This document shows positions 31,933 to 40,395 of a DNA stretch of 64,000 bases, piece by piece; position 1 is the stretch's first letter, and each line of letters begins with the position of its first letter. This stretch comes from UBA5543 sp964464965 (GTDB taxonomy: Bacteria; Bacteroidota; Bacteroidia; Chitinophagales; Chitinophagaceae). The notes beneath the pieces are model-generated. The model was not told where the DNA came from, did not search any database, and worked only from the letters and a program-made list of their open reading frames with translations. The position numbers and the translations under genes were made by a program. The stretch lies in the NCBI GenBank assembly GCA_964464965.1, contig CAYXHM010000002.1, positions 372,001 to 436,000 of the forward strand. The letters run 5' to 3'.

Positions 31933-34254
31933 ATGACAAAATACTCCTTGTTGTTGCTACTGCTGGCAAACGCGTTATATGCGGGTGCGCAAAAGCATAT
32001 TACCGTCAGCGGTTACATTTCAGAAAAATCAAGCGGAGAAAGGCTGTTAGGCGCGGTGATAGTAGTGCCGGAGAAAAACATTGGCACCACTTCCAATACC
32101 TATGGTTTCTTTTCACTCACAATTCCTGATACCGCCAGGCAGATAACGCTCCGCGTTTCTTATATTGGGTACAGCCCCGTGGTTCAAACCCTGAGGGCCG
32201 AGAAGGATACACAGCTCAACTTCCGGCTGGAGGAAACCAATACGATGGAAGAGGTGGTTATCACATCTCAAAAGGACGCACTGCAAACCAAAACACAAAT
32301 GAGCAGTATAGACCTGCCCATTCAAACCATAAAATCACTGCCGGCCTTTATGGGCGAAACAGATATCATGAAGGCCATACAACTGCTGCCGGGCATACAG
32401 GCAGGCAGCGAGGGCTCTTCAGGCCTGTATGTACGCGGCGGTGGTACCGACCAGAACCTGATACTGCTGGATGGCGTGCCTGTGTACAACGCCAGTCACC
32501 TGTTCGGCTTCTTCAGCGTGTTCAATGCAGACGCCATTCGCAATGTAGAGGTGATAAAAGGGGGTTTTCCTGCGCGCTATGGCGGCAGGCTATCTTCGGT
32601 AATAGATATCAGCATGAAAGAGGGCGATAAGAATAAACTGCATGGCGAAGGGGCTGTTGGGCTGGTAGCTTCACGCCTCACGCTGGAAGGGCCGATACAA
32701 AAAGGCAAATCGTCGTTCATGATATCAGGCCGCCGTACTTACATAGACCTGATAGCCAGGCCTATTATCAAAGCCCAGTCAGACGGGCTGACAACGGGCT
32801 ATTATTTCTACGACCTGAATGGCAAGGTCAATTTCCAGTTGGGCAAAAAAGACCATATTTACTTCAGCGGCTACTTTGGTAACGATAAATTTTATGCAAG
32901 AGAGAAATATGAATCCAGTATGTCCCTGCAGGAAAACAAAACTAATCTGAAATGGGGCAATGCCACCGCCGTAGGTCGCTGGAACCACGAGTTTGGCCCA
33001 AAGCTGTTTGGTAACCTTACTACCTACTACAGCCGTTACCTGTTTGACATCATGAATGAAGACCAGAGTACGCAGGTCTTTAATAATGAAAAAGATGTGT
33101 TTCGTATCAGGTACTTTTCGGGCATAGAAGACCTGGCCGCCAAATATGATTTTGATTACCTGCCGGGTTCCGGTCATTTCATTAAAGCAGGTGTAAGCTA
33201 TATCAACCATACCTATTCTCCCGGTGCGCTGCATACCAAAGTAACTGCGCTGAATGAGAACGTGGATACAACCATTGGCAGCAATAAGATCTTTACAAAC
33301 GAAATAGACGCGTACATAGAAGACGATATACGCATCACATCAAAACTGAAAGCAAATATTGGCGTACACTGGACAGGCTTTACTGTGAAAAACAATTTCT
33401 ACAATGCCTTCCAGCCGCGTGTGGCGGTAAGATACCTTATTACAGACGAGTTGAGTGCGAAGGCATCTTATGTACAAATGAACCAGTTCATACACCTGCT
33501 TACCAATTCGTCAGTAGGCCTGCCCACAGACCTCTGGATACCGGTTACAGACAAGTTGCCCATGCAGGTAGCACACCAGGGTGCTGCCGGTCTTGCATAT
33601 ACGCACAGTACAGGTATAGAGGTAAGCCTGGAGGGTTATTATAAAACCATGCAGAATGTTATTGAATATAAAGAGGGTGCCAGCTTCATAAACAGCGCCA
33701 ACGATTGGGAAGACAAAGTAACCGTAGGTAAAGGCAGGAGTTATGGGGGGGAACTGTTCGTACAAAAGAAGAAGGGAAAATTTACAGGTATGCTGGGCTA
33801 CACATTATCGTGGACGAAGAGGCAGTTTGACGACCTGAACAACGGCAGGGAATTTCCCTACAGGTACGACCGCAGGCACGATTTGAAGATAGCGGGTGTG
33901 TATAGCCTTAGCAAACGTATAGAGGTGAGCGCTGAATGGGTATATGGAACCGGCAACGCTATTACCCTGCCCGTGGGCATCTACCAGGTACCGGGCAGCG
34001 GTAGCAACACTATAATATATGGTGATCGGAATGCTTACAGGATGGCCTCCTACCATCGTGGAGATGTGAGTATAAAATTCATGAAGCAGCGTAAACGGTA
34101 CGAGCGTGCCTGGATAATAGGTGTGTACAATGTTTATAACAGGCAAAACCCTTTCTATATTACAACAGATGAAGACCAGGGCGGTTATACTGTTTTCAAA
34201 CAGATCAGCCTGTTCCCGGTTATCCCATCTATCAGTTATCAATTCAAATTTTAG
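31933..34254 (+). CDS. TonB-dependent outer membrane receptor with N-terminal carboxypeptidase-regulatory domain
   Basis: 773 residues. A signal peptide (LLLLLLANALYAGAQ) is followed by SGYISEKSSGERLLGAVIVV to GYSPVVQTL (carboxypeptidase-regulatory domain, about 22-105). The plug domain has LLPGIQAGSEGSSGLYVRGG, LILLDGVPVYNASHLFGFFS and VEVIKGGFPARYGGRLSSVI. The barrel ends FPVIPSISYQFKF with the terminal Phe expected for BAM insertion. It is paired with a DUF4249 lipoprotein 4 bases downstream, a standard Bacteroidota couple. The ligand is not known. Confidence 0.92.
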   Translation: MTKYSLLLLLLANALYAGAQKHITVSGYISEKSSGERLLGAVIVVPEKNIGTTSNTYGFFSLTIPDTARQITLRVSYIGYSPVVQTLRAEKDTQLNFRLEETNTMEEVVITSQKDALQTKTQMSSIDLPIQTIKSLPAFMGETDIMKAIQLLPGIQAGSEGSSGLYVRGGGTDQNLILLDGVPVYNASHLFGFFSVFNADAIRNVEVIKGGFPARYGGRLSSVIDISMKEGDKNKLHGEGAVGLVASRLTLEGPIQKGKSSFMISGRRTYIDLIARPIIKAQSDGLTTGYYFYDLNGKVNFQLGKKDHIYFSGYFGNDKFYAREKYESSMSLQENKTNLKWGNATAVGRWNHEFGPKLFGNLTTYYSRYLFDIMNEDQSTQVFNNEKDVFRIRYFSGIEDLAAKYDFDYLPGSGHFIKAGVSYINHTYSPGALHTKVTALNENVDTTIGSNKIFTNEIDAYIEDDIRITSKLKANIGVHWTGFTVKNNFYNAFQPRVAVRYLITDELSAKASYVQMNQFIHLLTNSSVGLPTDLWIPVTDKLPMQVAHQGAAGLAYTHSTGIEVSLEGYYKTMQNVIEYKEGASFINSANDWEDKVTVGKGRSYGGELFVQKKKGKFTGMLGYTLSWTKRQFDDLNNGREFPYRYDRRHDLKIAGVYSLSKRIEVSAEWVYGTGNAITLPVGIYQVPGSGSNTIIYGDRNAYRMASYHRGDVSIKFMKQRKRYERAWIIGVYNVYNRQNPFYITTDEDQGGYTVFKQISLFPVIPSISYQFKF

Positions 34255-34258
34255 TGCA

Positions 34259-35188
34259 ATGAAACCGATATACAAATACATATTGCCTTTGCTTGCCACC
34301 GTTATATTGGCTTCCTGCGATAAGACGATTAAAGTAAAAGTGCCCGAAATAAAAGAAGGCCTCACGCTTTTCAGCAATACCGAAACCGGCACACAAATGG
34401 CGGTAGTGGTAGGCAAAAGTATGAGCATACTGAAATACAATCGCAAGCAGGAACTGTTTGTAAAAGATGCCACTGTGAAATTGTATGCTGATGGTGTATT
34501 AACGGAAACACTGAAATATAATGACGGCCTGCAATTCTATTTATCTGAAGGCATAGTAGAAGAGGGGAAGCATTATAAACTGGTTGTAGAGGCCCCGGGC
34601 TATGCTACTATAGAGGCAGAAGCCGACGCCCCGCAAAGAGTACCGCTTATTCTTGAGTCAGTTGTTGATACCACTATGCCTTCAAGGTTTGGTGGGTTTA
34701 CAATGGCCACTGCTGTTAAAATAAAATTTGATGACCCCGCAGCTACGGTAGATTACTATCAACTGAATTTCTATTCTGCCGACCAGTTAATATTTAGCCC
34801 ACAACCCGAACCGTCACATGAATGCCTGAATATCCAGGACCCGAGCATAGATGGCCAACTGGATGTGATAAACGGGGAAAGTTGTGTTAACGGGGATATC
34901 GTGTTTAATGATGTATTATTTAATGGCAGGTCTAAGTATATAACATCTTCTGTATCGCCCTACGTTCTTTTCCCTCAACCCAATGGGGGCGGCGATAGTG
35001 TGTACCCTGTCTTTAAACTTAACCGCATTTCAGAGGCCAGGTACAGGTACCTGCAGTCATATAAAAAAGCGCAGGAGTCAGATGGCAATCCTTTTGCTGA
35101 GCCTGTAAATGTGTACAGCAACGTCAAAAACGGCCACGGTATATTTAGTATTTCAAACCCGGCGTTCGTACAAATAAAGTACAAATAA
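34259..35188 (+). CDS. DUF4249 lipoprotein, partner of the TonB-dependent receptor
   Basis: 309 residues from the ATG at 34259; an in-frame ATG at 34121 lies inside the receptor gene and is rejected. The N-terminus MKPIYKYILPLLATVILASC has a lipobox (LASC). The body shows ETGTQMAVVVGKSMSILKYN, VKDATVKLYADG, YKLVVEAPGYATIEAEADAP and the late RYRYLQSYKKAQESDGNPF with VYSNVKNGHGIFS, which fit DUF4249. It probably sits at the outer membrane surface and binds the substrate of the receptor. It is terminated by a strong hairpin. Confidence 0.85.
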   Translation: MKPIYKYILPLLATVILASCDKTIKVKVPEIKEGLTLFSNTETGTQMAVVVGKSMSILKYNRKQELFVKDATVKLYADGVLTETLKYNDGLQFYLSEGIVEEGKHYKLVVEAPGYATIEAEADAPQRVPLILESVVDTTMPSRFGGFTMATAVKIKFDDPAATVDYYQLNFYSADQLIFSPQPEPSHECLNIQDPSIDGQLDVINGESCVNGDIVFNDVLFNGRSKYITSSVSPYVLFPQPNGGGDSVYPVFKLNRISEARYRYLQSYKKAQESDGNPFAEPVNVYSNVKNGHGIFSISNPAFVQIKYK

Positions 35189-35190
35189 CA

Positions 35191-35216
35191 ACTGCCCGGC
35201 TTACGGGCCGGGCAGT
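35191..35216. terminator. Bidirectional hairpin terminator
   Basis: Stem ACTGCCCGG / CCGGGCAGT around an 8-base loop, between the convergent stops of the DUF4249 and OmpA-family genes. Confidence 0.8.
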
Positions 35217-35244
35217 GCATATATATCAATATAGATGAGAATGC

Positions 35245-36117
35245 TTAGCTCTTTTTGTCATCCGGTGCTTTTTCTATCAGGTCCATAAACTGGTCAAGCT
35301 TAGGAGTGATGATGATTTGTGTACGCCTGTTCTTAGCTTTACCATCTTCAGTAGCATTGCTTGCAATCGGGTTGTACTCACCACGTCCGCCTGCTGTCAG
35401 GCGTTTAGGGTCAACACCATACTGGTTTTGCAATGCCTGTACTACAGATGATGCACGCAGCGTACTCAAATCCCAGTTATTGCGTATGTTGGGCTTGTTG
35501 ATGGGCACGTTATCCGTGTTACCTTCTATCAGTACGTCATATTCTTTGTAGTCTTTTATGATCTTGGCTATCTTATCAAGCGTAGCGCCTGCTTTATCAG
35601 ATATCTGGTAGTCGCCTGATTTATACAGCATATTGTCAGACAGTGATATGTACACCACGCCTTTCAAAACTTTCACATCTACATCCTGCAGCTCTTCCCT
35701 GTTCAGAGATCGTGTCAGGTTGTTGGTCAGCACCATGTTCAGCGAGTCGCTTTTGTTCTTAAGGTTCACCAGGTGCTGTATGTATTTGTTCGATGCATTT
35801 ATTTCATCTACCAGTTTGGCTATGTTCACGCCACCCTGGTTGCTGGAAGTAAGACATTTATCCAGTGCTGATTGTAAGGAGGCCAGTGTTGCCTTTTCTG
35901 AAGCCAGCTGGTCTTCCAGGCTGCTGATACGTGTACGTGCAGACGACAGGGAAGATTCGCATTCCTGGCTTTTGGCAGTCAGTTCATTTATCCTGCTGGA
36001 CGATGATGTTTGCAGTGAATTGTACCTGGCCTGTAACGCCTTGTGCTTCTTCTGGCTGACACAACCTGTGGCCAGTAAACCACCTAATGCCAGTACTAAT
36101 ACCGATGTTCCTTTCAT
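35245..36117 (-). CDS. OmpA-family lipoprotein with coiled coil
   Basis: 290 residues. The N-terminus MKGTSVLVLALGGLLATGC is a lipoprotein signal (lipobox ATGC). Residues 25-130 form a heptad coiled coil (ARYNSLQTSSSSRINEL, LEDQLASEKATLASLQ). The OmpA C-terminal domain has LIEGNTDNVPIN, WDLSTLRASSVVQAL, LTAGGRGEYNPIASN and AKNRRTQIIITP, with the conserved Asp and Arg that bind peptidoglycan. It links the outer membrane to the cell wall. It is transcribed alone and is divergent from scoA. Confidence 0.9.
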   Translation of the reverse strand: MKGTSVLVLALGGLLATGCVSQKKHKALQARYNSLQTSSSSRINELTAKSQECESSLSSARTRISSLEDQLASEKATLASLQSALDKCLTSSNQGGVNIAKLVDEINASNKYIQHLVNLKNKSDSLNMVLTNNLTRSLNREELQDVDVKVLKGVVYISLSDNMLYKSGDYQISDKAGATLDKIAKIIKDYKEYDVLIEGNTDNVPINKPNIRNNWDLSTLRASSVVQALQNQYGVDPKRLTAGGRGEYNPIASNATEDGKAKNRRTQIIITPKLDQFMDLIEKAPDDKKS

Positions 36118-36390
36118 AAATCTGTGTTTTGTAAGAATGTTTACGTTAGTTTAAAACTACCGGGTATCACCTCACTACTTTCATAAACACAATCCGGCAG
36201 TCTAAAGATATAAGGTACTTAACAAAAGCACTTGCAGATTGTTCCCAAAATTTTGCTAAAAACTCATAAAATGCTGTAAAGCATAATGTTAGAAAGTAAA
36301 ATGCAGGTATTAGTTTTGATATTTTAAGGCTATAGACTACCTGATAAACTGTAAACTATTGCCTATTTTAGCACAAATTTCCACAGACAA

Positions 36391-37089
36391 ATGAATAAAG
36401 TAGTAGCCAATGCAGACGAGGCGATAAAAGATATACAATCGGGCATGACACTGATGCTGGGTGGATTTGGGTTATGCGGAATTCCTGAAAACTGTATAGC
36501 GGCGCTGGTACGTAAAGGTGTCAATAACCTTACCTGTATATCAAACAATGCAGGCGTAGATGATTTTGGCATAGGACTGATGCTGCAAAAAAAGCAGGTA
36601 AAGAAAATGATAGCTTCTTACGTTGGCGAGAACGCAGAGTTTGAGCGCCAGTTGTTAAGTGGTGAACTAGAGGTGGACCTGGTACCACAGGGTACGCTTG
36701 CTACACGCTGTATGGCTGCAGGCTATGGTATGCCGGCGGTATATTTGCTGGCAGGTGTAGGTACAGAGGTAGCCAATGGTAAAGAAACCCGTACGTTCAA
36801 TGGTAAGGAGTATCTGCTGGAAGAAGCATTTGATGCGGACTTCGCTATAGTAAAGGCATGGAAAGGCGATACTATGGGCAATCTTATATTCAAGGACACA
36901 GCCCGCAACTTCAACCCCATGATGGCTATGGCCGGCAAAGTAACTATTGCCGAAGTAGAGGAACTGGTACAACCCGGGGAGCTGGACGCAAATTTCATTC
37001 ACACACCGGGCATATATGTACACAGGATATTCCAGGGAAAGGACTACGAGAAACGTATCGAACAACGTACTGTACGGAAAAGACAATAG
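36391..37089 (+). CDS. scoA: 3-oxoacid CoA-transferase subunit A
   Basis: 232 residues. Subunit A of the succinyl-CoA:acetoacetate (3-oxoacid) CoA-transferase. GGFGLCGIPENCI follows the usual start, then SNNAGVDDFGIG, LVPQGTLATRCMAAG, PAVYLLAGVGTE and the C-terminal HTPGIYVHRIF. It pairs with the next gene. The heterodimer activates acetoacetate in ketone body use. The 270 bases upstream, shared with the OmpA gene, show no clear promoter or other element to me. Confidence 0.93.
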   Translation: MNKVVANADEAIKDIQSGMTLMLGGFGLCGIPENCIAALVRKGVNNLTCISNNAGVDDFGIGLMLQKKQVKKMIASYVGENAEFERQLLSGELEVDLVPQGTLATRCMAAGYGMPAVYLLAGVGTEVANGKETRTFNGKEYLLEEAFDADFAIVKAWKGDTMGNLIFKDTARNFNPMMAMAGKVTIAEVEELVQPGELDANFIHTPGIYVHRIFQGKDYEKRIEQRTVRKRQ

Positions 37090-37162
37090 GTTAATTGGGG
37101 AAAGGTAAAAAGGGTTATCGCATTGCCGTATTATCACATTACCGCATTAAAGAAAGTAATAC

Positions 37163-37816
37163 ATGCTGAACAAAGAACAAATAGCGCAGCGTATAGCGCG
37201 CGAATTAAAAGACGGATATTATGTAAACCTGGGGATTGGTATTCCTACTCTTGTGGCCAACTATATACCTGAAGGTGTAAATGTTGTGTTGCAAAGCGAG
37301 AACGGACTACTGGGCATGGGCCCTTTCCCTTTTGAAGGTGAAGAAGACCCGGATATGATCAATGCTGGGAAGCAGACCATTACCAAACTGCCTGGTTCTG
37401 CAATATTTGACAGCGCTATGAGCTTTGGCATGATACGTGCCGGCAAGGTTGACCTGACCGTATTAGGAGCTATGGAAGTAGCAGACAACGGTGACATAGC
37501 CAACTGGAAGATACCGGGTAAGATGGTAAAAGGAATGGGTGGGGCTATGGACCTGGTAGCTGCGGCTAAGAACATTATCGTAGCCATGCAGCATACCAAC
37601 AAGGCCGGCGAAAGCAAACTGCTGCGTGAATGCACATTGCCATTGACGGGCGTACGTTGCATATCAAAAGTAGTAAGCGACCTGGGTGTGTTTGAAATAA
37701 ACGAGAACGGTTTCCTCTGTGTGGAGTATGCACCCGGTGTTACTATTGAAGAGATAAAGGCGAAGACAGAAGGCAGGCTGACCATTGCTGACAACGTAAA
37801 AGAAGTACAGTTTTAG
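37163..37816 (+). CDS. scoB: 3-oxoacid CoA-transferase subunit B
   Basis: 217 residues. Subunit B carries the catalytic glutamate in LQSENGLLGMGPFP. YVNLGIGIPTLVANYIPEG, DLTVLGAMEV, IPGKMVKGMGGAMDLV and MQHTNKAGESKLL are intact. It follows scoA after 73 bases, a slightly long gap in an otherwise obvious pair, and an ArsC-like gene starts 2 bases after its stop. Confidence 0.93.
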   Translation: MLNKEQIAQRIARELKDGYYVNLGIGIPTLVANYIPEGVNVVLQSENGLLGMGPFPFEGEEDPDMINAGKQTITKLPGSAIFDSAMSFGMIRAGKVDLTVLGAMEVADNGDIANWKIPGKMVKGMGGAMDLVAAAKNIIVAMQHTNKAGESKLLRECTLPLTGVRCISKVVSDLGVFEINENGFLCVEYAPGVTIEEIKAKTEGRLTIADNVKEVQF

Positions 37817-37818
37817 TT

Positions 37819-38166
37819 ATGGACGAGTACATCATGTACCATAAGCCAAATTGCAACACCAGTCTTGAAACACTGAAGTTTTTAAAACAGCATGGTGTAA
37901 AACCCAGGCTGCGCCTGTATCTTGAAGATGTGCCTACACCAGCCGAATTGAATGAACTGCTGAAGAAAATGGATGGCCGTGTCAAAAGTATCATCAGGGC
38001 AAAGGAGCCATTGTACAAAGAAAATTACGAAGGGAAAAAGCTTACCAAACAACAATGGCTGAAGATACTATCTGAAAACCCCATACTGATAGACAGGCCT
38101 ATATTGATAAAAGGTGATAAAGCGGTACTGTGCCGCCCCATAGAAAAAGCGCTGGAACTGTTATAG
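37819..38166 (+). CDS. arsC: Arsenate reductase (glutaredoxin-type ArsC)
   Basis: 115 residues. The thioredoxin-fold reductase has the catalytic cysteine in HKPNCNTSLETLKFL (Cys12) and arginines at 60 (IIRAKE), 93 (DRPIL) and 106 (CRPI). These match the Cys12, Arg60, Arg94 and Arg107 set of the R773 enzyme. It reduces arsenate with glutathione and glutaredoxin. An Spx/YffB-like role is possible, because no other ars genes are near. It is translationally adjacent to scoB. Confidence 0.82.
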   Translation: MDEYIMYHKPNCNTSLETLKFLKQHGVKPRLRLYLEDVPTPAELNELLKKMDGRVKSIIRAKEPLYKENYEGKKLTKQQWLKILSENPILIDRPILIKGDKAVLCRPIEKALELL

Positions 38167-38180
38167 TTTAAGATTATCGG

Positions 38181-38211
38181 TTGCTCCTCAGGCTATTTTT
38201 TGCTATTTTTA
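38181..38211 (+). promoter_or_regulatory. Candidate Bacteroidota-type promoter
   Basis: TTG (38181-38183) followed 20 bases later by TATTTTTA (38204-38211), one mismatch from TAnnTTTG, and 25 bases before the start codon at 38236. Confidence 0.4.
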
Positions 38212-38235
38212 ATAGATAGTAATTGAATTATCCAG

Positions 38236-39333
38236 ATGAGGTTTGCCGGCCTGTTAATATTAGTTGTGGGATTTTGCACTGTGGTGCAACGCGGCGCGGC
38301 GCAAACCAACACCGAGAAAGAACTGGTACAGGAAATAGTCTCCATTCTGCAGGCAAACGACGATTCTGCCTACGGTAAGCTCTTCCCGAATATGGAGGTG
38401 ATGAATGAGGCCATAGCTGCGTTTCAACCCAAAGATTCATTCCAGCTAAGCCGTATCAACAGGCTAAAAGGCAACATACATCACCTGGCACAGTTCGACC
38501 CAGAACAAACCCCGCGGATTTATGACATGATGAACTTCGTGCGGAAAAAGGGTGCGGACTCCGGCGTACACTGGGGAGATATTCTGATAGCTAAATATGA
38601 GCTGGACAAACAACGCCTGCCGCCGGAACTGATCGGCTTTGAACTGATAGCGCCCCTGCGCATGCAGGGTTTTATCTTTATACGTGATGTACTCACCCGC
38701 AGGCGCTACGCTATAGCCGTAAGGGATATCTTTCTCATAAATGACAAATGGTATGGCGGGCTTACATTAAACATCCTTGAGGCAAGCAGCGCTGTGGAGT
38801 ATGAAGAAGAACTGATGATTGAAGAGCGGGAACTGCGAAAGCTGATGCTGGCAAAAGAGGCAGGCGTGCTGGACAGCATCATGGCAGTAAGGGACAGCAT
38901 CAGGAAAAAACAGCAATCAGCCTTTTCTGATGAAGAAGACGAAGAAGAGGCGGAATCTATGGTTAAAGACATTGCTGACAGGAAACTATACACAGGTTTT
39001 TTCGATAAAACGGTAGAAGTTGAGCTTTATATACGCTATATAAAAGGCGGCTGCCCCTCGGGTATATGCGCCTGGGAGGCTATGTACAGGTTTGGAGACA
39101 CAAAGGATTTTATCTTACTGGATGTAGAGCGCAAACCCGATGGTACATTTGTTTTTACCGAGTCTGATCTAGGCATTATGGAGCTGAAACTGCATGGCGA
39201 TACTTTTACAGGCAACTGGATATCTAACAAAGACAAAACGGAATATGAAACCTACCTGAAAGAAAAGCAGGAGGTGCGGGACCGGAAGCTGTACAAGCTC
39301 GATACCACGTATGAAGAAATCCGCTGGAAATAA
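38236..39333 (+). CDS. Secreted protein of unknown function
   Basis: 365 residues with a signal peptide (MRFAGLLILVVGFCTVVQRG, AAQ). The first half is helical (KELVQEIVSILQANDDSAYG, AIAAFQPKDSFQLSRI). The middle has a beta segment IFIRDVLTRRRYAIAVRDIF. A highly charged stretch (EEDEEEAESMVKD) follows a helix EERELRKLMLAKEAG. The C-terminus (YIKGGCPSGICAWEAMYRFG, GTFVFTESDLGIMELKLHG, FTGNWISNKDK) has a two-cysteine loop and looks like a small beta domain. No family is recognised. It is convergent with the next gene. Confidence 0.65.
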   Translation: MRFAGLLILVVGFCTVVQRGAAQTNTEKELVQEIVSILQANDDSAYGKLFPNMEVMNEAIAAFQPKDSFQLSRINRLKGNIHHLAQFDPEQTPRIYDMMNFVRKKGADSGVHWGDILIAKYELDKQRLPPELIGFELIAPLRMQGFIFIRDVLTRRRYAIAVRDIFLINDKWYGGLTLNILEASSAVEYEEELMIEERELRKLMLAKEAGVLDSIMAVRDSIRKKQQSAFSDEEDEEEAESMVKDIADRKLYTGFFDKTVEVELYIRYIKGGCPSGICAWEAMYRFGDTKDFILLDVERKPDGTFVFTESDLGIMELKLHGDTFTGNWISNKDKTEYETYLKEKQEVRDRKLYKLDTTYEEIRWK

Positions 39334-39339
39334 TATTAC

Positions 39340-40287
39340 TTATTTCATATCATCTTTCATAGCATCAAGGTACGATGGCTGGTTTACTTTTTTAGCGGTT
39401 ACCAATGCTGCAAAATGTTCCGCACAAACCTCTTCAGGGTGCAGTATGTAAGGGGTATTGGTACCAATTATGGAGAACAACGCGGGTTTTTGTTCCAAAG
39501 TGTATAGTACAGGCAAGCCATCGACCATTTTAGGTTGTTTTATGCCATTTACATCTTCAAGTTCCATCAGGCTTACGGCTACATAATCTGCTTCAAACAC
39601 ATTGCCACCCATGTAGGGCTTTTTACTATGCAGTACCAGTATCATATCTGCACCGTCAATATTAATGCTGTGGCTGATAACAGGGCAGTCTGGATTAGTA
39701 ATATTCAGGCTTTTCAGCGCTTCAGTAACGCTTATGGGGTTGCATTTTTTAAAGCCTATATTCTCATATAGCTTATCGCGCAAGGTGGGGTTACTACGGG
39801 TGATTACATGGAACAACTCATGGGCCGTGAGGCCGGTGCTTAAGTTTTCTCCGCCGTTTATAATAATGCCATTGCCACGTGTATAACCACCCGCGCCAAA
39901 CTCTTCTGCACAGGTAGATTTGATATAAACAACTGTATCAGGCAGTGATATCTTCAAGCCGTTTGCACGGGCAAACTCTTCAATAGCCTTAAAATGGCTT
40001 TTTATGTCTGCCGTTTCTTCCGTTGTCCAGCTGCGCATTTGCGTACCAGCATATGCCAGGTAGTCTGCGGTAGTATGTGGTTTAGTATCCTTAAAGCGGC
40101 CATTAAAATCGAACTGTGAAAACCTGTCCGCATGGCCGTCGTTTTGTGTAATGAACTTTGCTGCGTCCGCACTATCTGCCACTTGTATAGTGGCATTCAT
40201 ACTCTTAAAATAAACGGACTTTGCCCCAACTGAAAGTGGCAATGATAATAACAGACCGGCGGCTATATTAAGCAGTAAACGATTCAT
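39340..40287 (-). CDS. Secreted protein with a zinc-peptidase-like HExxH motif
   Basis: 315 residues. A signal peptide (LLLNIAAGLLLSLPLSVGA) is followed by repeated strand patterns. The motif TGLTAHELFHVITRSNP contains HExxH (HELFH), and FAALVTAKKV near the end contains an alanine-rich helix after EVCAEHF. HExxH with a downstream acidic site suggests a secreted metalloprotease, or a protease relative. The family is not recognised. It is divergent from the ATPase gene and 6 bases from the convergent neighbour. Confidence 0.6.
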   Translation of the reverse strand: MNRLLLNIAAGLLLSLPLSVGAKSVYFKSMNATIQVADSADAAKFITQNDGHADRFSQFDFNGRFKDTKPHTTADYLAYAGTQMRSWTTEETADIKSHFKAIEEFARANGLKISLPDTVVYIKSTCAEEFGAGGYTRGNGIIINGGENLSTGLTAHELFHVITRSNPTLRDKLYENIGFKKCNPISVTEALKSLNITNPDCPVISHSINIDGADMILVLHSKKPYMGGNVFEADYVAVSLMELEDVNGIKQPKMVDGLPVLYTLEQKPALFSIIGTNTPYILHPEEVCAEHFAALVTAKKVNQPSYLDAMKDDMK

Positions 40288-40395
40288 GCACTAAAAATAC
40301 ACATAAGACAGATTATTTCTGCGATAAGAATTTATTTATATGCCTATTATTAACTCCTTGCAGGTAACATTGTTTCATCATGTACCTTTATAAAC

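Noticed and set aside
37819..38166. ArsC gene as part of an arsenic resistance island
   Set aside because: No arsR, arsB or acr3 gene is near; it is attached to the scoAB operon.
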